DNA from: Entoloma clypeatum
Taxonomy: Eukaryota > Basidiomycota > Agaricomycetes > Agaricales > Entolomataceae
DNA length: 64,000 nucleotides
Assembly: GCA_963565915.1 (NCBI GenBank)
Contig: OY751494.1
Location: 3,596,001-3,660,000 of the forward strand
Reading direction: 5' to 3'
Part shown: positions 1 through 9,979 of the stretch, one piece after another
How positions within the stretch are numbered: position 1 is the first letter of the stretch
How the letters are laid out: every line of letters begins with the position of its first letter
Position numbers and translations under genes: made by a program
Notes under the pieces: generated by a model
Seen by the model: the letters and a program-made list of their open reading frames with translations, nothing else
Database searches by the model: none
Told to the model about the DNA's origin: nothing

Positions 1-1684
1 GCTTTTGTCGGTTAATCTTGTTGCATTGACAAGTGTCGCAACCCTTCATGTACTTCTTCACATCATGCAGTATGGTAGGCCACCAGTAGGTGCGAGTGAG
101 GAGTTCATGTGTTCGGTACTGTCCTGGATGTCCAGCCACTGGTGCATTGTGTGACTCGAACATCAATTCTTGTCGTAATTGTGGATCTGGCGGGACATAG
201 ACTCGTTCTCCTGCATAGGTGATCCCATTCTCCTGCTGATACCAATGAGGATTCTTTTTTAGGCCCTGCGCTACTTCTGTCTCCATGCGGTTCGAAGCCT
301 TGATGCGTGTGATCCATGGGTTTTTGATGGTTGTGATGTTTCCAATTTTGATGGAATCAGATATCTCACCCCCTTCAAAGAATTGTTCCTCCGTGAACAT
401 CTCCATTTGTACCACATCTTCTGATTCCAACCGTTTCAAGAATAGTCCCTCCTTGAGCATTTGGTCACTGTCTTGTGGTTCGAGTTCCGCTTCATACCAG
501 GGTAAGCACGACAGGATGTCCGCTTTCGCATTGGTCTTGCCGGGCACATGCTGTAATTCAAAATCATAGTCTTGTAACTTCATTTTCCAGCGTCTCTTGT
601 GATCGGTCAAGATTTCGAAACGTTCCCTGGCTTCGAGCAGATAGTGTCGCCAATCTTTTAATGCTTCCATGACCGCCAGGAGTTCCTTGTTGTATATCTC
701 GTAATTCTGTTTGGCCACGGACATGGTCCGCGACAAGAACACGATGGGGTGCCATTTGTCGTCTTGCTTCTGAGAGAGTACTGCTCCAATTGCATAGCCT
801 GATGCATCGGTTTCAACCCTGAACTGTCCCTCTGATTTCGGTAATGCCAAGACTGGTGCCGATGTAATTGCCTGTATGAGACCTTCAAAAAAAGCTTGCT
901 GCTCTGTTGGTCCCCAAGTAAATGCTGTGCCACCTGTGAGCGCGGTGAGAGGTTTCGCGATGTTTGAGTACCCTTCAATAAAACATCGATAGAAGTTAGC
1001 AAATCCAAGGAACTTCTGAACTTCCTTTTTTGATGTGGGTGCTCGCCAGTTTCGAATTGTATCCACCTTCTCAGTTTCCATCTCAACACGTCCCTCACCA
1101 ACCACATATCCCAATATAGGACATTTTGTTACTTCCCATAAACACTTCTTCTCCGTTAGGAACAGATCATTGTCCGATAGGATCTGTAGGATTTCTTTGG
1201 TGTTTCGCGCGAGTTCTTCCTTGGTTTTACCAATAACCACGATGTCATCCATGTAGATCACACAGATATGTCGGCGGATCTGGTTCCGGAATAGACTAGC
1301 CATCATTCGAGAGAACGTTCCCGGGGAGTTGCAAAGACCAAAAAACATGACCAATAGTTCGAACAATCCTCAACTGGTGAGGAAGGCAGCTTTCCATTCA
1401 TTGCCCTCCTTAATACGGACGTTGTTATAGCCCCACATGATGTCCATTTTATTGAAGTAGACTGCATCTTTCAGTACGTCCAAGAGATCGGATATTCGTG
1501 GGAGTGGGAACTTGTCTTTGACCGTGAATTTATTGACCATGTGGTAATCTTGTACCAATCGTTTGGAACCATCCTTCTTGTTGATGAAGAAGCAAGGGGA
1601 GGCATAAGGGGATTTGGACGGGTGGATCTTTTCTGTTGCTAGACCCTCGTCAATGAATGCGTCCAGTTCCTCTTGTTCCTTTTG
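1..1684 (-). pseudogene. Gypsy element A, pol 3' portion (RT, RNase H, integrase N-terminus)
   Basis: Read on the minus strand, this is Ty3/Gypsy pol: an RT segment with a YMDD box near 1240-1250, an RNase H stretch with a DASGYAIGAVLS-type core, and the HHCC zinc-binding start of integrase running off the window edge. It closely matches the RNase H-integrase part of Gypsy I at 54.0-54.9 kb, so A and I are one family, but A still has RT. Lesions visible: an in-frame TGA near 1370 just before a GLFEL motif, where the related E copy reads Arg, and loss of about 16 codons in RNase H near 610 relative to I. The frame is interrupted at 1684 by insertion of Gypsy B; the upstream protease part resumes at 14865. 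Non-functional remnant. Confidence 0.9.
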
Positions 1685-2227
1685 TGTCATAACCATACGA
1701 TTCACATCCGACTTATCCGACGACTCCGACATTTCATCCGCTCCGACATCCGCTCCAACAACATTCTATTTATATTGAATATACTTCTACTACGTAACAT
1801 CTCAACCATACTTACAAGTAGACATATGTTGTTCACTTTTCATTTGTTACTCTCTGTACTCCGAATGTTCCGATGGTCAACTCCAATATCTGCACATCAC
1901 TTATAGTAATGCTGATCATTCTAGTCTACTATAAATAGTGTACAAACCTGTCGTAGAACCTCAGTTCAAATATCATACGTTACACCTCATTCGCATCCGT
2001 CTCTACTTGCCTTTGAGCATTCTCTCCGTCACCTCCACTCATCCGCTCATCCGCTCATCCGACATCCGCCAATCCGAAATCGAGGACCACATCAAAGAGT
2101 GGGGCGCAACGCACAAGTTGAAGCCAGGTCCTTTCTGCCAACGTTGCACTTACTGCATTCCGCTCCTCCGCTACTCCGCTCCGACTCGTCCGACGTTTTC
2201 CGACGTTGAGAAAAACGCTACATGACA
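1685..2227 (+). repeat. 5' LTR of Gypsy B
   Basis: 543 bp long terminal repeat. A TATAAATAG box at 1930-1938 is the likely promoter core. The LTR holds about 21 CCG triplets in the plus orientation, mostly inside TCCGAC or TCCGCT words, and almost no CGG. They cluster at 1708-1752, 2041-2080 and 2159-2203. Only 52 bp separate the LTR from the gag start codon, so the primer-binding site must lie in 2228-2279; I could not match it to a tRNA. Confidence 0.93.
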
Positions 2228-2279
2228 GTATATTTGAACTACCACCATTCTTTTGATTTACCCAACAACCTCTACCCAC

Positions 2280-3572
2280 ATGTCTCAAACCCGTAATACA
2301 GTTCGAACAACTAGGACTGCTCGTGCAGCAGCAGAACATTCATCCTCCACACCACGCTCTGCTTTTCTTCGAGGAACACGCAATGTAACCATTACCCCTC
2401 GAGGAGCCACAGCATCATCATCCGCTCCTACCCCCGGACCATCCGTTCCTCTGCCTTCTTCCGACTCTCAGCTCCCACCACTTCCTGCCAGTCCTCCACT
2501 AAACCCACCAACGGAACCCTCCGCACCTCTAAATTCTGGCTTATTCGGCGGACCTCCAGGAGGATCTCCTCCTCCTTCCGACGGTAGTTTACATGGAGAT
2601 TTGGACGACTCCGATTCCAATCCAGATCAGGAACCCAATCTAGCTGAAGCCATTCTGCTCATGACCAAAGAGTTGAAATGTCGAGATACAAAGAAGAAAA
2701 AGTCGTATGCCAACGAACCGGATACCTTTGACGGATCCGATCCGCGCAAACTCTCCGCATTCATTTTACAATGCAAACTTTACTTCTCCGACAACGACAA
2801 CTTCGACTCAGAACATTCCAAAGTCAACTTTGCCATGTCTTACTTCCGAGGCACAGCACTCAAATTCTTTGAACCCTTCATTCTAGATGATGATGAACCC
2901 AATTGGCGGGGTTCTTTCCCCGAGTTCGTCCGGCTTCTCCGCTCCGAGTTTGGTACCATTGACCCTCAGGGCGAAGCCGAAGAACAGTTGGACAACCTAC
3001 GGATGAAGGAAAATCAAAAGATATTGAAGTACAACGTTGAATTCCAACGTCTTGCTACCAAGACTGACTGGGATGAAAACTCCCTCCGACACCGCTACTA
3101 CGTCGGACTTCCGGATCGGATCAAGGACATCCTCTCCCAACAACCCAAGATCAAGTCTTTACCAGACCTACGATCCGCGGCTCATACTATTGACGCTCGC
3201 TACTGGGAACGTCAACGAGAGAAATCCAGAACCGATAAACCCACTCCCAAGTCCGACAAAAAACAATCCGCTCCGAACCAATCCACTCCACAAACATCAT
3301 CAACCAAACCCTCTGCTCCCGCTACCGCTTCCGCTTCCACATCCGCTCCGAAACCCGACCTCTCCAGTAAATTAGGCAAAGACGGCAAACTGACGTATCA
3401 AGAACGCAAACGTCGTTTCGATAATAACCTTTGCTTATTCTGCGGTAGCATCGGACACGCTGTCAAGGACTGTCCCAAGTCCACCTCCTCCACTTCCAAG
3501 GCTAAAGGGAAAGCCGCCCAAGTTGGCACTCAAGCCAAGGAAAAAGGTAAGGAGATTGAGTCAAAAAAATAG
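2280..3572 (+). CDS. gag: Gypsy B gag polyprotein
   Basis: 430-residue capsid/nucleocapsid precursor for the element's virus-like particle. I chose the ATG at 2280, the first in frame after the LTR. The N-terminal ~125 residues are Ser/Pro/Thr-rich and disordered-looking. The middle (about residues 140-320) is a retrotransposon Gag capsid region with a DPRKLSAF start. A single CCHC zinc knuckle, C-x2-C-x4-H-x4-C, lies near residues 385-398. The tail is Lys-rich. The frame ends with TAG directly after a slippery A-AAA-AAA heptamer at 3563-3569, and pol continues in the -1 frame. No internal stops. Confidence 0.93.
   Translation: MSQTRNTVRTTRTARAAAEHSSSTPRSAFLRGTRNVTITPRGATASSSAPTPGPSVPLPSSDSQLPPLPASPPLNPPTEPSAPLNSGLFGGPPGGSPPPSDGSLHGDLDDSDSNPDQEPNLAEAILLMTKELKCRDTKKKKSYANEPDTFDGSDPRKLSAFILQCKLYFSDNDNFDSEHSKVNFAMSYFRGTALKFFEPFILDDDEPNWRGSFPEFVRLLRSEFGTIDPQGEAEEQLDNLRMKENQKILKYNVEFQRLATKTDWDENSLRHRYYVGLPDRIKDILSQQPKIKSLPDLRSAAHTIDARYWERQREKSRTDKPTPKSDKKQSAPNQSTPQTSSTKPSAPATASASTSAPKPDLSSKLGKDGKLTYQERKRRFDNNLCLFCGSIGHAVKDCPKSTSSTSKAKGKAAQVGTQAKEKGKEIESKK
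3563..3569 (+). promoter_or_regulatory. Predicted -1 ribosomal frameshift site between gag and pol
   Basis: In the gag frame the sequence is TC-A-AAA-AAA-TAG. The heptamer A_AAA_AAA fits the X_XXY_YYZ rule for -1 slippage, and the -1 frame from here is open through the protease up to the Copia insertion. Slippage just before the gag stop would make a Gag-Pol fusion. I did not fold the downstream region for a stimulatory structure. Confidence 0.75.
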
Positions 3573-4134
3573 GCAGTGGTCCTCATGAAGCACAGTCTGA
3601 GGACTGCGTTGACTCTCTCCGTGCCTCCGCTCCCATCCGACTTAACGCGTCCGCTCTCTCCGATCCAAACTCTTTACGTATCAATATCTCATCTTCTTTT
3701 TTCTCTTCAGATTCTGTCCCAGCACTTATTGATTCAGGATCTACTCACTGTTTTATTGACAATAACTTTTCCTCTGCCTATGATCTTCCGACCTCCGCTA
3801 TTCCACCCTTAGAACTAAAGCTTTTCGATGGTTCTTCTAACGCGTTTATCACTCAAGTTGTAACAATACCTATATGTTTTCCTTCAGGTGAATCCTTTGA
3901 ACAGGATTTTTATGTTACTCCGCTCGACTCCGCTTCTTCCGTGGTTCTTGGATACAACTGGCTCACCCGCCACAATTCTATGATTGACTGGGTATTGGGC
4001 AGTATCACTTTCCGTCCACAGATGCAAAAAGAGCCGTTTCCGACATCGACGTCGACCTCCTCCCAAGATAGGACAGCTACGCTTCCTCCTCCGGAACCTC
4101 CGATCGTACCTCCGCAGTCCGCTCCGCAGATTTC
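3570..4134 (+). pseudogene. pol: Gypsy B pol, 5' part (protease), cut by Copia C
   Basis: The -1 frame after gag encodes a retropepsin. The catalytic triad DSGST is near 3731-3745 (context LIDSGSTHCFID), and the flap/second-half motif VVLGYNWLTRHN is near 3942-3977. The frame is open up to 4134, where Copia C begins. The ATTTC repeat at 9975-9979 is the target duplication, so pol resumes at 9980. Codon phase is preserved across the insertion (two bases at 4133-4134 complete a codon with 9980), so pol was continuous before C landed. Confidence 0.9.
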
Positions 4135-4440
4135 TGTTGAAGTTCCACCTGGGCACTAGCCGCAAGTGTACTGAAGCAACCGGCTACAGTGGAAGTACTC
4201 TACGATACCGTTCTGACCACTTACATTGGAGAGGGTGAGGCTGGTGAGAGCGGTTGAGGCTGGTAAGAGCGATGGAGGCGGTTAAGAGTCAAGAGACAAC
4301 TTATTGATATTGACAGTTTCCTGGTCTTATATACCGTACTACTGTTTGTACCAACCAAATAAGTATGTAATCGAAGATGTGTAAAGGTCACGTGATATAA
4401 TCTAATCTAATCTAATCTACGTGATGGAAAAGTTTCAACA
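4135..4440 (-). repeat. 3' LTR of Copia C
   Basis: 306 bp LTR, identical by eye to 9669-9974 except at one base. It contains a short run of TCTAA units (about 4401-4418). A run of C at 4441-4447 is the complement of the polypurine tract that primes plus-strand synthesis. Confidence 0.95.
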
Positions 4441-4505
4441 CCCCCCCATATTTAGTACATACTTCTAAATACATCTTACTTTTTCCCATATAGGTACTCT
4501 TTCGT

Positions 4506-7500
4506 CTAGTTTTTAAGTAATCCGAAGTACGGGATAAACTTGCTAAAGAGGACTTTCCCTAGATTCTTAGTTAAAAGGTCTGCAGGGTTATTCACTCCTT
4601 TGATGAATTCAACCGTAATGATGCCTTCGGATACTTTTTCTCTGACGAAGTGGAATCGCACGTCAATGTGCTTGGACCGCTTTTCAGTTACAGGGTTGGA
4701 TGTGATAAAGACGGAGCCATTGTTATCTCCATAGATCGGGACTGATCCGATCTGCATCCCAAGTTCGGCAAGCATGCTTCTAAGCCATGTCACTGCGCGA
4801 CTGCAATCTGATAGCGCCATGTATTCTGCTTCCGTGGAAGAGAGGGCAATGGTTTTTTGCGCCGATGAAACCCATGTTACTGCTCCAGATGCCAGCGATA
4901 CGAAGTAACCAGTGGTGGACTTCCTGGTGTTTTCGTCTGACGCCCAATCGGAGTCTGTGAATGCGTAGATTCCTTTCCCAGAATCACCATCGTACATGAT
5001 CGCGTAATTTTTTGTCGCCTTCAAATACCTGCAAATATCCCTTGCCACTTCTAAATGGCGTTTGGTAGGGTTTGCGGAGAATTGGGACATTTTGATTACG
5101 GCGAAACAAATGTCGGGTCTTGTCCCGATCATTAAGTACAATAGTGACCCGATGACGGATTGGTACTTGGATCTGAGTTCCGCATTGGGTTCATCTTCAG
5201 ACTTCATGGGTTTGTAGCCCGTCGGGAGTGGGGTATGGGTGGCATTAGATTCGCTCATCCCCATGTGTGCGAGAATTTTCTCAAGGTAGGGTACTTGATC
5301 AATGAAGATCCTCTTCCCATGTTGCCTTATTTGGATAGAGAGAAATTCTTTTGGTTCCCCATCAGGGACTAGGTGGCCTAGGTCCCTACATTCCCATGTT
5401 GTCATGAAGGCCTTCTTCTTTTCCAGCGTGTATTCCCGGTTTGTGCCGAGAAAAGCAGAGTCATCGACATAAATGACGGCGATCACAGTTTCCCCTTTGG
5501 TACTTGTGTGAATGAAAACTCCTGCATCGGAGTGAAGCCGGGCAAAGCCGAGCTTTTTCATGGAGGAATCGAGTTCCCTCCACCAGGCTAATGCGGCCTG
5601 CTTGAGTCCGTATAGGGCTTTGTATAGTCGGTACACGAGGTTTTCTTTCCCTTTTACTATGTAGCCCTCAGGCTGTCGCATGTAAATTACCTCACGGAGT
5701 CTTCCATAGAGGAAGGCTGCTGAGACGTCCAAGAGTGTCATGAACCACCCTTCAAGGGCTGTCAATGCCAGAATCAATCGGACTGTCTCGTATCTCACTA
5801 CTGGTGAGAAGATCTGATCGAAGTCAATCCCTTCTACCTGTGAGAAACCTTTTGCAACAAGGCGCGCTTTCAAACGCCCATCGGATTTTTCGTTGTAAAC
5901 CCATTTGTTTCTTAGAGCTTTCCTCCCTGTAGGTAGGGGTACTAACTCCGTGATCACCCCGCGGCTTTTGAGCATGTCTAGCTCTTTTCGTTCTGCCGCA
6001 TACCAATCTTCTTTGTTCGGAAGAGAGCATATGTCTTTGTGTGACATTTCGATGATGCCTACTTGGATGGAGATTGCCTCCATTAGGAGATCGTTCATCC
6101 ATGCCGTTTGACCGCCCAGTCTACGTCTTCGATCCATTTTTTCAAGATCAGAAGCAGGGGTGTCTTCTCCATAGATGCTGTCTGGCATTCTCCGAACTCG
6201 TCGTTCCCTGATCGGTCGATCTGGTACTTGCTCGGGCTCTGGAGTGGGTACTCGTGGCTCGTCATCGGGTTCGCTACCCGGCAAATCATCGTCTGATTCA
6301 GGGTGATCCTGTCCAGTGGGAACAGGGTCGTGAGGTTTTTCGTAATGACTATCGTTGTCATCGTTTCCGGGGATGAGGTCCTCAAACTCATCAGCCGGTT
6401 CTGGGTTTTCCATTTCTGGATGGTTCTCTGGCAAAGGGTCGATGTGGCATCTAGGGTACTTGCTTTCATCAAAGATAGCTTTCCCACCCATGAAAATTGT
6501 ATTAGTCTCAGGATCCATGAAACGGTATCCTTTGACCCCTGGCTTTGATCCGAGATAAATCATCAATCGAGATCTAGACTCCAGGGAATTTCTACGTTTT
6601 TCTTTTGGGATATACACATATGCCTGACATCCGAAGACTCTGATGCTTGACATATCGGGGATCTCATTGGTCACCCTGAAGTAAGGGGTATTCCATTCGA
6701 GACGCTGCATGGGGGTTCTGTTGTAGAGAAAAGCTGCATGTTCCAAACAGAATTCCCACCACATAGGTGGTAAGCACGCATCGAAGCGCAAGGCCTGAGA
6801 TTTCTCCCACAGGGTTCGATTTATCCGTTCTGCTCGACCGTTCTGCTGGTGCTGATACGGGAGCGTGACATCAATCAGAATTCCATGATCGGCAAGTACA
6901 TCCTTGTATTCGTTAAATTCTCCACCTCCATCAACTCGCCATTTCTTAGGAGTGGCGGCGAATTGATTCTGGATCATCGCAAGGAATTGTCGTAGTGCCA
7001 TGACAGCATCCGACTTCTTTCTAAGCAAGACGACCCAGACGTGGGATGAAAAATCGTCCAAAAACGTAAGGAAATATTTATATTTGTGATATGATGCCGT
7101 GGATATTTGTTTAAGATCGGAATGGATCAGATCAAAGGTTTTTGTTGCCCTTGTTATCGAATTTGGATATGACTGATTGGGCATTTTCCCTTTGAGGCAA
7201 CCTGTGCAACTTTCCTGTGATTTCTCACGTACTAGTGTTTCAGGTACCCCTTTGGTACTGGTGGGAATCTTTCGGAGTGCTTGATCATTTGGGTGACCAA
7301 GGCGCTTGTGCCATGTTTCAACAGTGATTTCGCTCGAGATCGCATGGATCTGGTCATAGCGTATTTCAGTGTCTAACCAGTAAATGGTTTGACCAAGGAT
7401 GTGGGGCGAAAACTGGATTTTGCTCAGCCCTTTGGAGATGTTAATTTCTCCACAAGTCCCGTCTACTTTGTAACCATGGTTAAGGAAGACGCCTAGGGAC

Positions 7501-9305
7501 AATAGGCGTGTGTCCATGTCCGGGATGTAGAACACCGGTCTGAGAAGATGGGTTTTAATTTCCCCATTTAGGGTGTGCCGTACTGGAACGGCCCCAACTC
7601 CGAGTATTTCCAGTTTCTTCCCTTTAGCTGCAGTTTGGACGAATCGCTTGACCGTGAGAGGTCTATAATATGCGAAGTCCTTAAACTCATAGGTGAAGTG
7701 TAAGGAGGCGCCGGAATCTAGTATCCATTGCGCGCGTTCTTTTTCCTTACAATGTGTACAGGAGGTGAAATGTTTAATATATTTTTTATGTAGATCACTG
7801 CTAATGTGATCTACGCACTCTGTACTGGTACTGGCTAATATATTATACGTCTGTTGAGAGGTATTATTAGCATTCCGCAATTGATAAGGTTCAAGAAAGG
7901 GTTTCGACGAACCATCAAGTTCTATCTCATCCTCAAACACATCCGGCCCCATCCGTTCCTGGTCGATGTCCATCATCTTCAGCGATTCTTCTATCGACGG
8001 GGCTACGCGACGCTGTTTAGCCGGCCTTTCGTCGATGTCAGGGATGATGGTATCTAAGATACGGAGGTTCAACCCAGAGGGTCGTGCGCCGATTTCTCGG
8101 GCAAGCTTTCGTACTCTCTCGTTCTTTTTCCACACTGACGGCTTTCCGGAAGGAAGCCCGGTGTACTGAGAGGGAGGCGGGTTCATGCGTTGCAGGAGTG
8201 ACTGCATTTTTTCTGACTCAGGCTGTGCGGTACTTGTAGTTTTCCCGTGGCCCGTTACAGTGGTGAAGGCAGGTGCATGATGAGGAGGGAGATGGCAAGG
8301 GGCACGTTGACGAGGAGGAAGAGGACAAGGAGCAGGACGACGAAGGGGTTGCTCAATGGCTGGTGCAATAAACTCGACCATTTCCTCAGCTTGGTCGGAG
8401 TCGTTTTCTGCGTTGTTGGCGCGCTTCTTCTGGTTGCGCCAGCGTCCCTTTCCCTTCTTCTTTTCAGAAGCGGTACTCGGGTCGGTCGAGTTAGGCTGCT
8501 CGTCAGCATTGTTATGCGAGGTACTCGGCACTGTTTGCTTTTCCCATTTGGGGTCTTGCCCCTTTCGCTTGGTCCCGGAGATTTTCCGGGCCTGCTCGTT
8601 GGACGCCCGAGTAGACCCAATCGCATACTTGCGCCTGTACTCCGATATGATGCTGTCGGCAACGGCCTGCCACGTGAAGTCATCGGCGTCGTAGACCTGG
8701 AAGAGGGCGGTGGAGAGAGATGACCAAGCGTCAGGGATGGCACTTGCCAGGATCATAGCCTGCATCAGGTCAGGCACAATGAACTTCGCGTCGCTGAGGC
8801 GAGCGAAGAGTGATCCGAGGCGCTCGATTTCCGGTACGGGGTCGCGACCCGAGAGCTTGAAGGAGGCAGCAGCCTTGAAGTCGCCAAAAATGGTGGCGGG
8901 GGAGATCTTCGAATACGCGTCTTTCAACGTCGTCCAAGCTTCCTTTGAGGTTGAGGCGTCCTTGATGTGCCTCCTGATTGCTTCGGAGACTTTGAGACGG
9001 ATGGAACCCTGAGCCATGTCGTCGTCTCTGATCCAGGCCTTCTTTTCCTTGGCGAAGGCGGGATGGTCGACAGTGATAGTGACCGCCGGAGGTTGAGTCG
9101 CAGATGTCGCAGATGTTGAAGTGGCTGAGGCAGGGGTGGAGACCGTGACCGTAAAGTCCTTGATGTCGGGGCGCTCAATGTCGCCGGATACGAGGCGCCA
9201 GACTCCTTGATGGAGAAGGTATGACTTCATTTTTTCGGCCCAACTCTGGTAGTCGATGCCGTCGAAGATGGCGATGGAGTCGAGGGCGGAGCGAGAGGTA
9301 GACAT
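4506..9305 (-). CDS. Copia C Gag-Pol polyprotein (gag, protease, integrase, RT, RNase H)
   Basis: 1599 residues from the ATG at 9303-9305, with no stops or frameshifts. The N-terminal ~300 residues are a UBN2-type Copia gag; no clear CCHC knuckle is visible. The protease catalytic DSGAS is near residue 529. Integrase follows, with its HHCC module (WHKRLGH ... CTGC) near 662-720 and the catalytic set HSDLK, VDGGGEF and GRAERIN. RT (about 1120-1350) has a YVDD box near 1280. RNase H (about 1430-1590) has TDSDWAS and STEAEYMA motifs and ends ADLLTKNLG. The protease-integrase-RT-RNase H order defines Ty1/Copia. Gag and Pol share one frame with no recoding signal, so Gag excess must be achieved in another way. 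All active-site residues I could locate are intact. Confidence 0.97.
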   Translation of the reverse strand: MSTSRSALDSIAIFDGIDYQSWAEKMKSYLLHQGVWRLVSGDIERPDIKDFTVTVSTPASATSTSATSATQPPAVTITVDHPAFAKEKKAWIRDDDMAQGSIRLKVSEAIRRHIKDASTSKEAWTTLKDAYSKISPATIFGDFKAAASFKLSGRDPVPEIERLGSLFARLSDAKFIVPDLMQAMILASAIPDAWSSLSTALFQVYDADDFTWQAVADSIISEYRRKYAIGSTRASNEQARKISGTKRKGQDPKWEKQTVPSTSHNNADEQPNSTDPSTASEKKKGKGRWRNQKKRANNAENDSDQAEEMVEFIAPAIEQPLRRPAPCPLPPRQRAPCHLPPHHAPAFTTVTGHGKTTSTAQPESEKMQSLLQRMNPPPSQYTGLPSGKPSVWKKNERVRKLAREIGARPSGLNLRILDTIIPDIDERPAKQRRVAPSIEESLKMMDIDQERMGPDVFEDEIELDGSSKPFLEPYQLRNANNTSQQTYNILASTSTECVDHISSDLHKKYIKHFTSCTHCKEKERAQWILDSGASLHFTYEFKDFAYYRPLTVKRFVQTAAKGKKLEILGVGAVPVRHTLNGEIKTHLLRPVFYIPDMDTRLLSLGVFLNHGYKVDGTCGEINISKGLSKIQFSPHILGQTIYWLDTEIRYDQIHAISSEITVETWHKRLGHPNDQALRKIPTSTKGVPETLVREKSQESCTGCLKGKMPNQSYPNSITRATKTFDLIHSDLKQISTASYHKYKYFLTFLDDFSSHVWVVLLRKKSDAVMALRQFLAMIQNQFAATPKKWRVDGGGEFNEYKDVLADHGILIDVTLPYQHQQNGRAERINRTLWEKSQALRFDACLPPMWWEFCLEHAAFLYNRTPMQRLEWNTPYFRVTNEIPDMSSIRVFGCQAYVYIPKEKRRNSLESRSRLMIYLGSKPGVKGYRFMDPETNTIFMGGKAIFDESKYPRCHIDPLPENHPEMENPEPADEFEDLIPGNDDNDSHYEKPHDPVPTGQDHPESDDDLPGSEPDDEPRVPTPEPEQVPDRPIRERRVRRMPDSIYGEDTPASDLEKMDRRRRLGGQTAWMNDLLMEAISIQVGIIEMSHKDICSLPNKEDWYAAERKELDMLKSRGVITELVPLPTGRKALRNKWVYNEKSDGRLKARLVAKGFSQVEGIDFDQIFSPVVRYETVRLILALTALEGWFMTLLDVSAAFLYGRLREVIYMRQPEGYIVKGKENLVYRLYKALYGLKQAALAWWRELDSSMKKLGFARLHSDAGVFIHTSTKGETVIAVIYVDDSAFLGTNREYTLEKKKAFMTTWECRDLGHLVPDGEPKEFLSIQIRQHGKRIFIDQVPYLEKILAHMGMSESNATHTPLPTGYKPMKSEDEPNAELRSKYQSVIGSLLYLMIGTRPDICFAVIKMSQFSANPTKRHLEVARDICRYLKATKNYAIMYDGDSGKGIYAFTDSDWASDENTRKSTTGYFVSLASGAVTWVSSAQKTIALSSTEAEYMALSDCSRAVTWLRSMLAELGMQIGSVPIYGDNNGSVFITSNPVTEKRSKHIDVRFHFVREKVSEGIITVEFIKGVNNPADLLTKNLGKVLFSKFIPYFGLLKN

Positions 9306-9668
9306 TTTTAGATGAATCTAAGAAAGGGTTCCCAATCAGTGATGTGTTATGAATATGATTTAAGAAAACAATTAAATGATTCCTTATGACATATTCCCTT
9401 TAGGAATAGCGGTCACGGGAAAACCCTTTATATGTCAGAAACGTATAAGGTGCGATCAACGTTTCCACATGGAGTGTACTAGGTCAATCCCCTTAGGGAC
9501 GTCTCATGACAGGTACTTGTCGTAATGACGTTCCCAGGTTCATATGTGAAGAAGTAAGACTCAGAACCTAGATCTTTCGATCGGTTCTTCGCCAACCAGG
9601 GTAGAGTGGGCAGGTACTCGCTGTTGCCAGCGTTTCCCAAGTCCCTCTGCTATCTGGGGCCCATAACC
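9306..9668 (-). other. Copia C leader with tRNA-iMet half-molecule primer-binding site
   Basis: A 363 bp untranslated leader separates the 5' LTR from the gag ATG. Directly abutting the LTR, positions 9657-9668 read GGTTATGGGCCC on the minus strand. This pairs with the anticodon arm of eukaryotic initiator tRNA-Met (GGGCUCAUAACC), allowing one G:U pair. Priming from a cleaved half of tRNA-iMet is known for Drosophila copia and yeast Ty5. The same 12-mer abuts the LTR of Copia D. Confidence 0.8.
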
Positions 9669-9974
9669 TGTTGAAGTTCCACCTGGGCACTAGCCGCAAG
9701 TGTACTGAAGCAACCGGCTACAGTGGAAGTACTCTACGATACCGTTCTGACCACTTACATTGGAGAGGGTGAGGCTGGTGAGAGCGGTTGAGGCTGGTAA
9801 GAGCGATGGAGGCGGTTAAGAGTCAAGAGACAACTTATTGATATTGACAGTTTCCTGGTCTTATATACCGTACTACTGTTTGTACCAACCAAATAAGTAT
9901 GTAATCGAAGATGTGTAAAGGTCACGTGATATAATCTAATCTAATCTAATCTATGTGATGGAAAAGTTTCAACA
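9669..9974 (-). repeat. 5' LTR of Copia C
   Basis: 306 bp LTR in minus orientation. A TATATAAG box (9860-9867, minus) is the probable transcription core. It is flanked by the ATTTC duplication at 9975-9979. Confidence 0.95.
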
Positions 9975-9979
9975 ATTTC

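Larger units (their letters stand above)
4135..9974 (-). mobile_element. Copia element C, complete and young
   Basis: The element is 5840 bp, with 306 bp LTRs at 9669-9974 (5', minus orientation) and 4135-4440 (3'). The LTR ends are TGTTGAA...TTCAACA, and the 5 bp TSD is ATTTC (4130-4134, 9975-9979). By eye the LTRs differ at a single base (4420 versus 9954). One unbroken 1599-codon gag-pol frame, a primer-binding site adjacent to the 5' LTR and a poly-G polypurine tract next to the 3' LTR (complement of 4441-4447) are all present. It sits inside Gypsy B pol and appears structurally competent. Confidence 0.97.

Noticed and set aside
2253..2279. Gag starting at a TTG at 2253
   Set aside because: The in-frame ATG at 2280 directly follows, and nuclear genes rarely start at TTG.
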